64,000 nt of DNA from Antilocapra americana (GCA_007570785.1 ML661885.1:34839906-34903905), one strand, 5' to 3'. Positions 1 through 11,456 are shown, numbered from the stretch's first letter. Made by a program: numbers and translations. Notes: a model not told the origin generated them from the sequence alone.

Positions 1-341
1 GATACTGTGGCACACTTAAAAATTGCTAAGAGAATAGCTCTTCAGTGTTCTCATCACACACACACAAAATAGCCAGTGATTCTTCTAAACCCATTTCCTC
101 CTTTGTGAAATGATGGCAACAATAAATTCAGCTGTTTTGAGAGAAGTAGATGAGATTAAAGCTGCCAAGAACTTAGCACAGTGCCTGTACATAAACTCAC
201 TGTATGGAAGTTATTATTCCTCATAGCTTATTACTTAGCAATTCTTCAAACTTTCAGAAAGCTTTGTTCTGTTTATAAACAAAGGCAGAAATGCTATTAT
301 AGCTAGGTAATTAAAATATCACAATGCTTGTATGCTGTGTA
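1..341. other. AT-rich ABRA intronic sequence, no feature seen
   Basis: No coding potential and no confidently assigned repeat. It contains a short CA run at about 55-66. Confidence 0.5.
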
Positions 342-561
342 TGTGTGATAAGTTGCTTCAGTTGTGTCCAACTCTTTGTGACCCCATAAACTATAGCCCC
401 CCAGGATCCTCTGTCCATGGGACTCTCCAGGCAAGAATACTGAAGTGGGTTGCCACGCCCTCCTCCAGGGGATCTTCTCAACCCAGGGATGGAATCTTGA
501 GTCTCTCATGTCTCCTGCATTGGCAGGCGGGTTCTTTACCACCAGTGCCATCTGGGAAGCA
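342..561 (-). mobile_element. Bov-tA-type SINE, antisense
   Basis: Reverse complement of the ruminant tRNA-Glu SINE. It runs from the BovA end (CAGTTGTGTCCAACTCTTTG, CTCTCCAGGCAAGAATACTG) to the tRNA head (GGCAGGCGGGTTCTTTACCA, ...GGGAAGC). The short ORFs here on both strands are SINE translations, not genes. Confidence 0.9.
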
Positions 562-894
562 CAATCCTAAAACAGTTAAATGCATACACACACACCAACA
601 CAGGGATTCAAACTGATACATTTCTTTTTTCAAGACAGTAAGTCTCCCTCCACAGAATAGAAAGTCAGGATTTCTCACTCTACAACCACAGGATATCAGA
701 ATATGGGGAAAATCTCAAATGTGATGAAATGCTTACAAGCTGACTCCTCTGGAAACAGTTATATGTGTAGGTGAGCTTTCCAACTTTTATGGAACAATCA
801 GAAAGTAAAGAAAAAAACTGGGAACCTTATTTGACAAAAATCTGCCTTACAGTTTGTGACCTTAAAGATGTTTTGAAAGAATTAGCACTATTAT

Positions 895-1126
895 GGGCTT
901 CCCAAAGAGCTTCTCAGGTGGCACAGTGGTAGAGAATCTGCCTGCCAGTGCAGGAGACTTTGGTTTGATCCCTGGGTCAGGAAGATCCCCTGGAGGAGGG
1001 CATGGCAACCCACTCCAGTATTCTTGCCTGGAAAATCCCATGGGCAGAGGAACCTGGTGGGCTACAGTCCATAGGGTTGCACAGAGTCAGACACAACTGA
1101 CTAACACATACACACACATACACACA
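895..1126 (+). mobile_element. Bov-tA-type SINE with CA-rich tail
   Basis: It opens with a tRNA-Glu-like head (GGGCTTCC...TTTGATCCCTGGGTCAGGAA), followed by the BovA body (CAACCCACTCCAGTATTCTT, GGGCTACAGTCCATAGGGTT) and ends in ACACATACACACACATACAC. Confidence 0.9.
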
Positions 1127-1164
1127 TGGGTATTTTACCTGCTTTGTCCTTTGAACTCTCACAG

Positions 1165-1275
1165 TAAAGGTCGGTGATAATCTCATTTTAGGGATGAGAG
1201 CACTGAAGCTCAGAGGGAAAGTTCACTCAGCAAGTTAGTGACCTGAGACTTGCGTGCTCATCTCTAAATGTCAGA
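1165..1275 (+). mobile_element. MIR fragment
   Basis: AATCTCATTTTAGGGATGAG ... AGCTCAGAGGGA matches the MIR core in sense orientation. It is an old, diverged copy. Confidence 0.55.
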
Positions 1276-1604
1276 TGCTTTGAAACCAGACATGATGCTG
1301 CTCCTCACTCAGCACCCTGAGGATACATTCAGAGATCTGGATTTGTGCTCTACTTATGTTCACATAGAAATTCATAATCAGAAGTCACTATTCTACCAGA
1401 CCGTACAGAACCATAGTCTAAATTTTAGCCTCGTGGATTTAGGAGACATGCATGCTAGAATATGAAATAATAGAGCCCAACAGAATAAAAACTGAGGGTA
1501 GCACAATGAAGATGTTCCTATCAGCGTCTTTTGAATTGGCAGAGGGCAGGGAGATTACAGCTGGGGCCAGGCTCCAACACATCTTCTCTCCTTTGGCACC
1601 TAAG

Positions 1605-1805
1605 AATTTTCCATGTGTTTATTTAATCCTCACAACATTCTCTCAGGGTAGGCATAATCATTATCTTCACCAGAAAGATGGGAACACAAGACAAAGAAAT
1701 ATTAAGGAATTTGTATAGGACTGTACTGCCCTTGGGATTCAAACTCAGGCACTCTGGATCCAGAGCCCACCTTCTTAACCACTACTCTAATCTGTCTCAC
1801 CTGAA
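1605..1805 (+). mobile_element. MIR SINE
   Basis: Successive blocks match the MIR 3' half: AATCCTCACAACATTCTCTC, GTAGGCATAATCATTATCTT, ATTCAAACTCAGGCACTCTG, CAGAGCCCACCTTCTTAACC. Confidence 0.75.
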
Positions 1806-2089
1806 AGTGGGAATATGCATACGGGCCCTTCTCATGGTTCCCCTAACACACCTTCTCTGTGTGCTAGAGCAGGACATAGGCTTTGAATGAGAGATAATTA
1901 GATTTGGAATTTGGAAATTCATTCTCGTCTAAAAAAATGGCTGTGATAATCCATAGAGTTATTATGGTATCAGTCATGTAAAGTGATGGGCACTGAGTTG
2001 TGTTCTGTATAATACAAGGGTCCAGCCCTGGTCATCTCAACACTGCAAGATACTAGGAAACTGGCTGTCGGGGTTTGGGGAAGGGAATA

Positions 2090-2290
2090 GGGCTTCCCTT
2101 GTGGCTCAGTTGGTAAATATTCTGCCTGCAATGCAGGAGACCCGGATTCCATCCCTGTTTTGGGAAGATTCCCTGGAGGAGGAAATAGCAACCCACCCCA
2201 GTATTCTTGCCTGGAGAATCCCATGGACAGAGGAGCCTGCCCGGCTACAGTCCATGGGGCCACAGGGGTTGGACATGACTGAGTGACTAA
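2090..2290 (+). mobile_element. Bov-tA-type SINE
   Basis: GGCTTCCCTTGTGGCTCAGT head, CACCCCAGTATTCTTGCCTG body, ending GACATGACTGAGTGAC. Confidence 0.92.
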
Positions 2291-3058
2291 ATCTACATAC
2301 CTACCCATGGGAGTGAAATCCCTCCCTTGCTTCTTGGGTTCCTTTCCCTCAGTCTCAGAGCACACAGGGTACTGGAATGTTGCCCACAGCAATAGCAGCT
2401 TTAAATGGCAGCCAATGTGAGCCATGCCCAGGAAGCTACAGCGGAAGCCTGATGGGGCTTTTTACCTGATGGGATGCTCACATTACTGCTGGAGACATAA
2501 ATGTGGCATCACTGACTAGGCCTATATGAGAAGGGGTTTGTTCACTTATTTTTAATTCTGAACACCATTCTTTCCCCATATCCTCTAATAGGGAGAAAAT
2601 AATATGTCATGGATATTTAAGCAGCAAGAGAGTTTTCTGGGTGGTCCTCCATATAACAGAGACAATTCAGGTTCGATAAAAAGTAGAAATATTCCTTACC
2701 AAAAGAATTTTACTAACTGGGGTTTTACTATGAAAATGATTTCCATTTTGTGCTTTATTTTTAAAAGTCTTTTGACTGCATAGCTACGTGACTTGTTTGG
2801 TCCAGGTCCTTCAGACAAAGCAACTTTTATCTGTTCCCCATTACAGTAATGGTGCAGTATTACATACTGTGTTACATATAGTAATGGCACAATATTAAAA
2901 TGAAAGTCATGCATCCACCCTCTCCTCCAAGGTCTGTTCAGTAAAAATGAAATGGTTGAGCATGAGGGGGTGTTTTATAGGAAAGGGAACTTAACACAGA
3001 AATGTATCCACGTCATAGAGCCAGGAAGTGATGCCTTTGGAAGTGATGCCAGACCTCG

Positions 3059-3137
3059 TGTTCTTCCCAATCCAGGGATTGAGCCCAGGTCTCCCACCTT
3101 GCATGTGGATTCTCTACCGTCTGAGCCACCGGGGAAG
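3059..3137 (-). mobile_element. tRNA-head fragment of a Bov-tA/CHR SINE, antisense
   Basis: AATCCAGGGATTGAGCCCAG ... CCGTCTGAGCCACCGGGGAA is the reversed tRNA-Glu head only; the BovA body is missing. Confidence 0.75.
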
Positions 3138-4177
3138 AATGACTTTACTCCTAGAGCTTGTGTTCTTAACCACGTGTTAGACTCATCTCTCAGCAGAGAA
3201 CAGACTCAACGAATCAAATGGAGATCCAAGCATCACCTTTGTTATGGAATCCCAGGAAAACTCCCAAAGTGTAAGGTTTTGGTGCAACTTTATTAAAGAT
3301 ATTTGCTAGAAATGAAGGGGAAAGTAGGGCCTTCTAGTATTTGCCCCAGTTCTAGAGCTTGTAATCCTTCCATGGACTCAGGACGGTTACCAGTCTGCAA
3401 GGGGCAGGGCAGCACAGGCTTGGTTCCCACACCTGGCTGATAACAGAACAGAGAGCACAGTTGTGAATGCATAGTCACCCTGCTTCTGATAAATGTGGCC
3501 CTGTGGATGTCACACTCCCATTAACCAAACTCGCTATATACTTCCTGTAAGAAGAGTAAGCACATGAGTACACACAGGAACAGATTCTCCCCAGAAATTC
3601 CCCGAGACATTGGAAATGTGGCAGAAGTTCTTGGCTTTACTGACAGAGAAGCGTTTTAGCCTAAGATACGAACGTGGTGCCAGTCTTTCAATATTGCTTT
3701 GCTTTCTATGAATTTATACTAGGTTGTCCTTCTAAAGCTCGATCTGAACTATCATTCACATTTTACTTGAAAATTTAAAAAACAGGATAAGCTGGTATAT
3801 TGATTCCTATCTTGAATGAACAAGGAGATGCTCAGGGTCTGAGACTTAACTAATCCTGATTTAAACCTGATCCTTTCAGACTTTTTAAAAGTTGAAAATA
3901 TGAAAGTAATACAGAACATGTACAAGATAGATAAAATTACTCATTAAAGTATATTTCTTTCTAGTACTTTTAAAGCAACCCAATTTTCTAAGTCTTGCTT
4001 AAAGGACCAATTCTTTCACTTTCCTTCTCTCCTATTATTGGGAATTATAGTTTGACCATATAACAAATGGACATTAAAATTTAGAAGATGCTTTTTTAGA
4101 TGTTTCTCTTCTTCATAGCATTATTACCTCACCAAACCCAACCCTTATCAACACTCAGGGAATTTAAATTCCTAGTT

Positions 4178-4179
<2 letters not shown>

Positions 4180-4210
<31 letters not shown>
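4180..4210. repeat. (AT)n microsatellite
   Basis: About 15 alternating AT units directly visible. Confidence 0.95.
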
Positions 4211-4214
<4 letters not shown>

Positions 4215-4465
4215 CATCAAAGAATGAGACACATATAATATACAGTTTAAGCAGATTATCTCTGGATACTAATTTGAATATTTTTCAATTCTGTGCTTTC
4301 TCTAAGTTATACAGTCAATACACTTGACTCTTCCAACATGGGTTTGAGCTGTGTGAGTCCACTTATAAGTGGATTTTTTTTTTTAATAAATGCTTATTAG
4401 AGTATTGCTCAACCTGTGCTGGTTGAGTCCATAGATGTGGAAACATGGATACAGTGTAACTATAG

Positions 4466-4660
4466 AAAGTCAAAGTCACTCAGTTGTGTCCTGACTCTTT
4501 GTGACCCCATGGCTATATATATAGTACACAGAATTCTCCAGGACAGAATACTGGAGTGGCTAGCCATTCCCTTCTCTAGGGGATCTTCCCAACCCAGGGA
4601 TCAAACCCAGGTCTCCCCCATTGCCGGCAGATTCTTTACCAGTTGAGCCACTAGGGAAGC
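4466..4660 (-). mobile_element. Bov-tA-type SINE, antisense, inside Tigger remnant
   Basis: AAAGTCACTCAGTTGTGTCC to AGTTGAGCCACTAGGGAAGC, reverse orientation. Confidence 0.88.
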
Positions 4661-4765
4661 AACTGTAGAGTTATACTCAAATTTTCAAGTGCCTGAAGTA
4701 TCAGAGGCCCCCACCTCCATACATAGGTCCCCAGAACAAGCAGAGGCAGATCCCGTAGTACTGTA

Positions 4766-4987
4766 GTGTGTGTGTGTGCACACTCGGTCACTTCATTCAT
4801 GTCTGACTCTTTGCAACCCCATGGACTGTAGCCCGCCAGGGTCCTCTGTCCATGGGATTCTCTAGCCAAGAATACCGGAGTGGGTTGCCATGCCCTCCTC
4901 CAGGGAATCTTCCCAAACGGAACTTAATGTCTCTTGTCTCCTGCGTTGGCAGGCGGGTTCTTAACCACCAGCACCACCTGGAAGCCC
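4766..4987 (-). mobile_element. Bov-tA-type SINE, antisense, with GT tail, inside Tigger remnant
   Basis: A (TG)n tail at 4766-4778 is followed by CTCTTTGCAACCCCATGGAC ... CAGGCGGGTTCTTAACCACC ... GGAAGCCC. Confidence 0.9.
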
Positions 4988-5314
4988 AGTACTATAGTAT
5001 TTACTATGAAAAAATGTCCACATGTAAGTGGACCCATGGAGTTCAAACCTGTGTTGTTCAAGGGTCAACTGTAATACCAGCAGAAAGGATTTTGAAAAAA
5101 AATTTTTAAAAATCAACTGTCTTTAGACTAACATAATTTCAGTTGTGCACATACTCTTGATTTTTTCAGCCTGGTGCATATACACATTTTTGGAGTTAAA
5201 ATTGTAGCATGTGCTCAAATCTGTTTTATTCTGTTTATTTTTATGAATGTCTTTTAGAGACTATTCACCATTCTTTTTCATTACTGAATATTCAGTTAGT
5301 ACTTAAGAGTGTCT

Positions 5315-5600
5315 GGGACTTCCCTGGTTGTCCAGTGGTTAAGAATCCACCTGCCAATGCAGGGGACATGGGTTTGATCCCTGGTCCAGGAAGATTTCAT
5401 GTGCTCTGGGGCAACTGAGCCTGTGCTCCACAACTGCTGAAGCCCGCACACCCTAGAGCCTGTGCTCCACAAGAGATGCCACAACAAGCCCACGCTCCAC
5501 AACTAGAGAGTAGCCCCTACTTGCTACAACTAGAGAAAACCCTCACTTAACAACAAAGACCCAGCAAAGCCACAGAAATATAAATTAATTTTGAAAAAGA
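5315..5600 (+). mobile_element. CHR-type tRNA-Glu SINE
   Basis: GGGACTTCCCTGGTTGTCCA head, TTTGATCCCTGGTCCAGGAA, then the CHR-type tail with repeated 'CTCCACAACTR' units and AACAAAGACCCAGCAAAGCC before an AT-rich end. It differs from Bov-tA after the tRNA head. Confidence 0.85.
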
Positions 5601-6086
5601 TTTTTTTCAGAAAAGTGTGTCTGATGCACAGTAGGTATCATACATACTTTTAATAAAGGATGGAAGGAATGTCAAAGCACCCAGAAGTTCCTTAAAGGGA
5701 GGATGTATTATGTTCTGTACTATAGGACAGAACCGCAGTTGGTGCTCAGGAGACAAAAAGGATTAATGGATTATGCTGTTCTTTTCACTGTCTTCTGAGA
5801 TGTTTCAGGTCTCTTCTCCAGCAAGCTGTTCCAGCCTCAAATTTGATATGAGCTTTGGGTTCTGCCAGGATGACACTGGGCTTGTTATTGAGGGCTGTGT
5901 CTGCCATGGATTGCCACCATTCCAAGGGGACTAGGTGTTTACTCTCCTTTGGTCATGACAGCTAGTACTCCGGGCAGCTGAACAGGGACAGTCTGTGGAG
6001 AGACAGATGAAGGCAAGGACCAACAGGGCTGAGGAAAATGCCTTTCACTTCAGGGCAGTGTAGTTCCTAGCACTCATCCATACTTA
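5601..6086. other. Intronic sequence, nothing recognised
   Basis: No repeat or gene assigned; moderately GC-rich at 5750-6060. Confidence 0.4.
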
Positions 6087-6304
6087 TGTGTGTGCTTCGT
6101 TGCTCAGTCGTGGCCAGCTGTCTGCAACTCCACGGACTGTAGCCTGCCAGGCTCCTCTGTCAACGAGATTTCTTAGGCAAGAATACCAGAGTGTGTTGCC
6201 ATCTCCTCCTCCAGGAGATCTTCCCCACCCAGGGATGGAACCCTGTCTCCTGAAGCTCCTGCACTGGCAGCAGATACTTTACCACTGAGCCACCTGGGAA
6301 GCCC
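6087..6304 (-). mobile_element. Bov-tA-type SINE, antisense
   Basis: TTGCTCAGTCGTGGCC ... CACTGAGCCACCTGGGAAGC, reverse orientation; more diverged than average. Confidence 0.88.
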
Positions 6305-6722
6305 TTCCATACATATGTCATTTTTAAAAATTGCAATAATTGTATAAAGTTTTTGAATGCTGATTTTTACCAATTAACTTAGTCATATACTTTTGTCCAT
6401 GTGTTTACAAAGAATAGTAGTGTTATATGTAGCAGTGTACTCCTAGTTTAAATTCTATTATGATAGTGAAACTGAATGCAGCAAGCTAGGGACACAAAGC
6501 ATGGGAATTAATGGAAGTTTGCCGTCTAGTGGATGTCATTCCTCTTCGAAAAATAATACAAGTATGTATGCCTCCCTACCCATGTTTCCTGCATTTGATT
6601 GATCAGATTTTAGGAAATGAATTTGGATGGTGAGAAACACCCACATATGACTTGTTCCTTGGTTTTGACCAGTAAATTATGAGAGTTCAGGGAGGGGTTA
6701 TTGAATTCATGCATGCCATTCA

Positions 6723-6792
6723 CATGTGTGTGTATGTGTGTGTGCTTACTCAGTCATGTCCAACTCTTTGTGACCCCCATGGACTGTAGCCA
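6723..6792 (-). mobile_element. Truncated Bov SINE end with TG-rich tail, antisense
   Basis: TGTGTGTATGTGTGTGTG, then CTCAGTCATGTCCAACTCTT and CCCATGGACTGTAGCC; stops abruptly at 6792. Confidence 0.8.
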
Positions 6793-7159
6793 CATAAGCA
6801 GTTTCAGCTCTACCCTACATCTCCAATTCCAAAGCTTCCAAACATGAAGCCACTTGGTGTTGGGGAGAAGGATGGGTGAGTCAGTTGTGGGGGATGAGGA
6901 ATACAGATTTCTGACTTTTATATAGCCTAAGAGTTCATGCTTTACTTACAAGACTGAAGCTAGAGAGATGACAGGAAAGTCTGTTAAAAACCAACTTCGC
7001 TGTTTTTAAATTAGGTCTACACTCGCCATTGATGGTTTTTGTTTTAGTAAGAAATGCATTCCAGGCTGCAAAGGCAGACACACACATTTGAGACACAACT
7101 CATCCACTTATTACACACTGTCCTGGCAGGCTGAGCAGTACCATCACATAGCATAGATA

Positions 7160-7445
7160 GCATGGTCTTGGGTTTCAGACATTTGGGGTCTGAATCCCAT
7201 CTCTTCCGCTGGGCTGGGGCAGCATTTCACAGTAGTTATACACAGGCTCTGGAATTGGCTTTACTTTGGTTAGAGCCCCAGGTCCATCATTTAACAACTT
7301 CGTGACTATAACTAAGTTACCTAACCCTTCTGCCCTCACTTTCCTCATCTGTGAAATGAGATTAATGTATCTCATAAGATGGTTGTGGAAATATTAGTAG
7401 AAAGTGTTCAGAAGAATGTTAGCACATAGTATTCAAGAAATGTTA
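7160..7445 (-). mobile_element. MIR SINE, antisense
   Basis: GGTTTCAGACATTTGGGGTC, GGCTCTGGAATTGGC, CTTTCCTCATCTGTGAAATG and GATGGTTGTGGAAATATTAG follow MIR read in reverse. Confidence 0.75.
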
Positions 7446-7553
7446 CTATTGTTAGCTAGTGTCTCCTATTTATGCAACTAGATATTTCAAAATTTGTGGT
7501 ACATCATAGATATGAACATAGATATGCTTCATTAAAAATACGTATTTAAAAAT

Positions 7554-7895
7554 CTATACATGGCAAAGATGGCAGCAAAGGAGACACAAAGACCAGACTT
7601 TTGGAAACAGTGCAGGGAGGAGAGGGTGGAATTACTTGAGAGAATAGCATTGAAACATATATATCACCATATGTAAAGTAGATAGCCAATGAGAATTTGC
7701 TGTATGATGCAGGGCACCCAAAGGCCGTGCTCTGTGAAAACCTGAAGTGATGAGGGGTGGGGAGGGATGTGGGAGGGGGTCCAGGAGGGAGAGGCCACAT
7801 GTATGTCTATGGCTGATTCATGTTGATGTGTGGCAAAAATCATCACAATATTGTAAAGTAATTATCCTCCAATTAAAATAAATAATTTAAAAATC
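7554..7895 (+). mobile_element. Ruminant-type L1 3' UTR end with A-rich tail
   Basis: G-rich tract (GGGGTGGGGAGGGATGTGGG), then TCTATGGCTGATTCATGTTG, then AAAGTAATTATCCTCCAATT and an AATAAATAATTTAAAAAT tail are the standard 3' end of bovine L1 in sense. Strongly 5' truncated. Confidence 0.85.
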
Positions 7896-8356
7896 TACAC
7901 ATGAATGAATAGTACAGAGTATGTGGCTGATAAAAACCTTATTTTGGGCAAATAACTTTTTTGAAGTTCTGTACAGAGTGGATTCCCTTAACCCACTGAT
8001 ATGATTCCAGTTCTAAATGTTATTAACATGAAAGTTTGAGCTACACATATTTGCATTACCATTGTGTAAGGAAGCTTTTCCTTGCAGTAGAGTTTAATAT
8101 CATCATTTTACAGGGTTTAAAACATTATTGTTACTCACATAAAAAATAATCTAGGACCTATCTCAAACTCAGAACAATGGTGGCATTTTCTATGACTTTT
8201 CTTCTTCCATCTCTTATTTTTTTAAATTGTTTACATGCCTTTTATAATGAAAAATGTATAGACTTACATTAAGATGCATATGTATAAGAAGTACAAGTAA
8301 AAGAAACCCTTGCTAAATTATGAATATCTTGATTTTTTTTACCCTCTCTCTCTCAG
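7896..8356 (+). other. ABRA: End of ABRA intron
   Basis: AT-rich sequence leading to the branch/polypyrimidine region and AG at 8355-8356. No repeat recognised. Confidence 0.6.
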
Positions 8357-8834
8357 GGCAAACAGATTCATAGAGAAGCTCAACTGCAAAGCCCAGCGGA
8401 AAAACAGTCAAGTGGGCAACCTGAAAGGGAGATGGCAACAGTGGGCTGATGAACACATCCAATCCCAGAAACTCAATCCTTTCAGTGAAGAGTTTGATTA
8501 TGAGTTGGCCATGTCTACCCGCCTGCACAAAGGAGACGAAGGCTACGGCCGTCCCAAGGAAGGAACCAAAACTGCCGAACGGGCCAAGAGAGCTGAGGAA
8601 CACATCTACAGAGAAATCCTGGACATGTGTTTCATCATCCGCTCAATGGCTCGCCACAGACGGGATGGCAAGATCCAGGTCACCTTTGGGGATCTCTTTG
8701 ACAGATATGTCCGTATTTCAGATAAAGTCGTGGGCATTCTCATGCGTGCCAGGAAACACGGACTGGTCGACTTTGAAGGAGAGATGTTATGGCAAGGCCG
8801 GGATGACCATGTTGTGATTACTCTACTTAAGTGA
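8357..8834 (+). CDS. ABRA: ABRA (STARS) terminal coding exon with Costars domain
   Basis: This is the last coding exon of actin-binding Rho-activating protein, a muscle-enriched sarcomeric actin-binding protein that promotes Rho/SRF-MRTF signalling. A polypyrimidine tract (CTCTCTCTCTCAG) directly precedes the exon, whose first base completes a codon; 158 residues follow to a TGA at 8832-8834. Residues 1-70 of the exon carry the basic linker and the actin-binding stretch (NLKGRWQQWADEH, KLNPFSEEFDYE). Residues about 72-158 form the Costars domain (GKIQVTFGDLFDRYVRISDK, HGLVDFEGEMLWQGRDDH, ending VVITLLK). The family protein is about 380 residues, so roughly the first 220 are encoded by an upstream exon outside the window; no matching ORF occurs at 1-8356. 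ABRACL is excluded because it is only about 80 residues and lacks the actin-binding stretch. The in-frame ATG at 8310 is intronic and not a real start. The reading frame is intact. Confidence 0.97.
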
Positions 8835-10289
8835 ACTTTCAATGACACAAGCCAAACTTGACCCACTCTTGTCTTAATGATAAAATGCTAATGTAGTGAG
8901 AAAGTAAAATGCAAACTGCTCTGTAATAAGTTACTAAATATTAAACAATTTTTTTTACATACGTAACTTTTGAGTACTCTATTTCTGAGGGTTTGAAGAT
9001 TGAGGAAGCACACCCAAAGCATTTCAGAAAGCACACTGAGGATTATTTGTACACAATAAGTATTTAAAATTCCACTTACCCTTTAGGCAAAGATATTTGG
9101 CTATTCTTTGTTATAGATATTAATGTAAATAATTATATCTAAGAAATTCAGGTAAATATCAGCAAACCATATTATATGTCATTGTTTAGGAAAGAAAAAG
9201 CATTCCATTAATTTTGGCAAAACTAAACTTAAAATTTTCTAAGCAGCCTGACTTTGTTCTATTTTTATTCATAAGCATCACTTACAAAATAAGCACATAA
9301 ATAATAAGTTGTATTCTAATAAGACACTGAAATTGATGAAATTATTCTGTGGTCTTTTAATTTAATAGGTTTCCCACAGAAGTTAGCCATCCTTCTCTGA
9401 TGTGATTTGGGCAAATCATATGAAAACAGGCATCGCTGGTGGTCATAGAGCCAGCAGAGAAAGCAGTTCTGTTCATCTTTTCTATGAAAGTAAAGCAGAG
9501 GTGAGAGATGTAGATTTCTCTGCCTTTGCAGGCCTTCTTGGGGAAGTTTATTTTCTCAAAACCTTAATGAGTCATGCTGCCTACATTTACCTCAATACAC
9601 ATCAAAGTAGAAAAACAGAAAATGCTACAATGAACTGGAATGTTGAGTGTAGAAGAATCTGAGTCATGGGTAGATCAGAAACATACCTGAGACGTTTTAA
9701 TCAAGTCATTTTACTGTTTCATTTTACTCTGTGCTCTAACAAACGTTTTTAAAAATAACTGAAAGTCTAAAAACAGCAACATTAGTCCAGCCAAAGTGAA
9801 AAAAGTATAGTTTAAAGATGACAATGGAATTTATTTGGCACTAATCTGTTCCTTGTCAATTTTTCTCAATTAGATTTAGTGTGCCTTATGTAATTCTAAA
9901 AACAAGCTGAATAAAATGTGAGATTATAATTCTTATGGAATTCAATGAAAGTTACTAAATGATAGCACTTTGGTGTTACATACAGAAATTAATGTCAAAG
10001 TATAATCTCACAAAATAATAGGTGCTCCCAATTGTAAATTGTTAGGCTTAATACAAAGTATGGATTAAACTACCATAGGAATTATCTTTGCTATCATGTA
10101 TGATTCTCTTTCAAACTGAAAGTTTCAATATCTTCTTAAAGAGGACAAGTTTGTATATTTTTGTTTTCATAATAGATTTGTCAAATTACATATTACTAAC
10201 GTTTCTAAGTAGAATTTCACATAAGATGTATACTTTTATTATAACAGTGAAACCTATGTCGAAAGTTTAACACATGGCACAAGAATAAA
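8835..10289 (+). other. ABRA: ABRA probable 3' UTR
   Basis: About 1.45 kb directly after the ABRA stop codon is free of ruminant SINEs, unlike its surroundings, as expected of an exonic UTR. Three candidate polyadenylation signals lie in it: ATTAAA at 8940-8945, AATAAA at 9910-9915 and AATAAA at 10284-10289. The last is followed at once by a T/GT-rich run (TTTTATGTTTTTGTTTTTG), the best downstream element of the three. The 86-codon ORF at 9402-9662 inside it has no recognisable motif and is treated as chance. The actual end is inferred; transcript data would be needed to choose among the sites. Confidence 0.5.
10284..10289 (+). promoter_or_regulatory. ABRA: Candidate distal ABRA polyadenylation signal (AATAAA)
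   Basis: A canonical AATAAA is followed within 30 bases by a T/GT-rich element. It is a better context than the ATTAAA at 8940-8945, which would give a 110-base 3' UTR. Both may be used. Confidence 0.4.
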
Positions 10290-10796
10290 ACATTCTTTTA
10301 TGTTTTTGTTTTTGTAATACTATTTTAAAGTATATTCCACAATATTACTTTCTGATGTTTTAAATACAAAAAAATACAAAATTATAGAGTGCAACTCAGG
10401 TTACTTCTAGAATCAATATTTAGACAAAGGCCTCATATTCATTTCTGGACAATTAACAGCTCAGGCAAGTATTAATGCAGATCATTCAAAGTATTAATGC
10501 AGATAATTCAGTTTGTCTGAATTAGAGGATGGAATTTAAAAGTCTTCTGCTCAGAGAACTTACATTAACACTTCTGAATCAGGCTTGACTATAAAATCAG
10601 AAAGTTTCTCAGAGGAAAATTTCTGCTATATGACAGATTTTTATGTTAAAAAAATTTATGACAGGAAAAATCCATAGTTGACGAACTAAAGGCTTTTACA
10701 CAAAAAATGATAAGTAGAACTCAAGTGGCAAACATGCTAAAGAAAATTCCATTTTCATAGTCACCAAAAACAGCAAATGAAATGTGTAGTTTGTAC
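10290..10796. other. Intergenic AT-rich sequence
   Basis: No gene or repeat recognised; two near-identical 15-base blocks containing AGTATTAATGCAGAT occur at about 10470-10503. Confidence 0.4.
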
Positions 10797-10797
10797 A

Positions 10798-10982
10798 AAA
10801 TTGCTTAGTTGTGTCCAACTCTCTGCAACACTATGAACTGCAGCCCACCAAGCACCTCTGCTCAGGCAAGAATAATGGAGCAGGTAGCCATGCCTTCCTC
10901 CAGGGGTTCTTCCCAACCCAGGGATTGAACCCACATCTCTTGGTTCTCCTGCACTGCAGACAGATTCTTTACCACTGAGCCT
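10798..10982 (-). mobile_element. Bov-tA-type SINE, antisense
   Basis: TTGCTTAGTTGTGTCCAACT ... CAGATTCTTTACCACTGAGC, reverse orientation, diverged. Confidence 0.87.
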
Positions 10983-11264
10983 ACATAAGGCATATACGCT
11001 GTCAATAGCGTTTTATCTCTGATGACTCTAAATTCCCAATAACAGGTAGTACACAACTGGTTCCCAAATTTTCATGATTTTCTTTTTCCAAAATCTCAAT
11101 CATATGTTTAAAGAATTTAGGGCTACTGTGATGTACTTTGTTTTTGTTTTTAAACTTTTTTGGTATGTACCTCCATACATTTGATGCCTTTTAATTTCTA
11201 TAACTTGGAAGTTTTATAACTTCCTGATTCCCAAGTTGACCTTATCACTCTGTCCACTTAAATC

Positions 11265-11456
11265 AACCCGGTTAGCTCAAATGGTAAAGAATTCACCTGC
11301 AATGCAATCCCTGTTCAATGCCTGGGTTGGGAAGGTACCCTGGCAAAAGGATGGCTGCACACTCCATATTCTTGCCTGGAGAGTTCCATGGACAGCAGCC
11401 TGGCAGGCTAAAGTCCATGCGGTCACAAAGAGTCAGACAGGACTGAGTGACTTTCA
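11265..11456 (+). mobile_element. Bov-tA-type SINE, internally diverged
   Basis: GTTAGCTCAAATGGTAAAGA head, ATATTCTTGCCTGGAGAGTT body, TCACAAAGAGTCAGACAGGA end. Confidence 0.85.

Larger units (their letters stand above)
2291..4310. other. ABRA intronic sequence with few features
   Basis: Apart from a SINE tRNA-head fragment (3059-3137) and an AT microsatellite (4180-4210), I see no gene, splice-bounded ORF or assignable repeat in these 2 kb. Confidence 0.4.
4311..5075. mobile_element. Tigger-type DNA transposon remnant split by two SINEs
   Basis: The left end contains ACTTGACTCTTCCAACATGG then GAGTCCACTTATAAGTGG. The right end contains GTAAGTGGACCCATGG and TGTTGTTCAAGGGTCAACTG. These are diverged inverted terminal repeats of the TcMar-Tigger group (Tigger2/MER28-like). 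The middle (4661-4760) retains AATTTTCAAGTGCC...AGAGGCCCCCACC. Removing the SINEs at 4466-4660 and 4766-4987 leaves a contiguous short element. Confidence 0.7.

Noticed and set aside
1970..2425. 151-codon minus-strand ORF
   Set aside because: Its middle is a reversed Bov-tA SINE translation (FSRQEYWGGLLFPPPG type), a common ruminant artefact.
8310..8356. ATG upstream of the ABRA exon as a start of a 174-residue protein
   Set aside because: The sequence before 8357 is a polypyrimidine tract and AG acceptor; the 15 extra codons are intronic.
8449..8817. Overlapping 122-codon ORF in the second frame of the ABRA exon and antisense ORFs on the same DNA
   Set aside because: Shadows of the strongly conserved ABRA frame.
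9402..9662. 86-codon plus-strand ORF after ABRA
   Set aside because: It lies in the probable ABRA 3' UTR, has no motif and ordinary composition.
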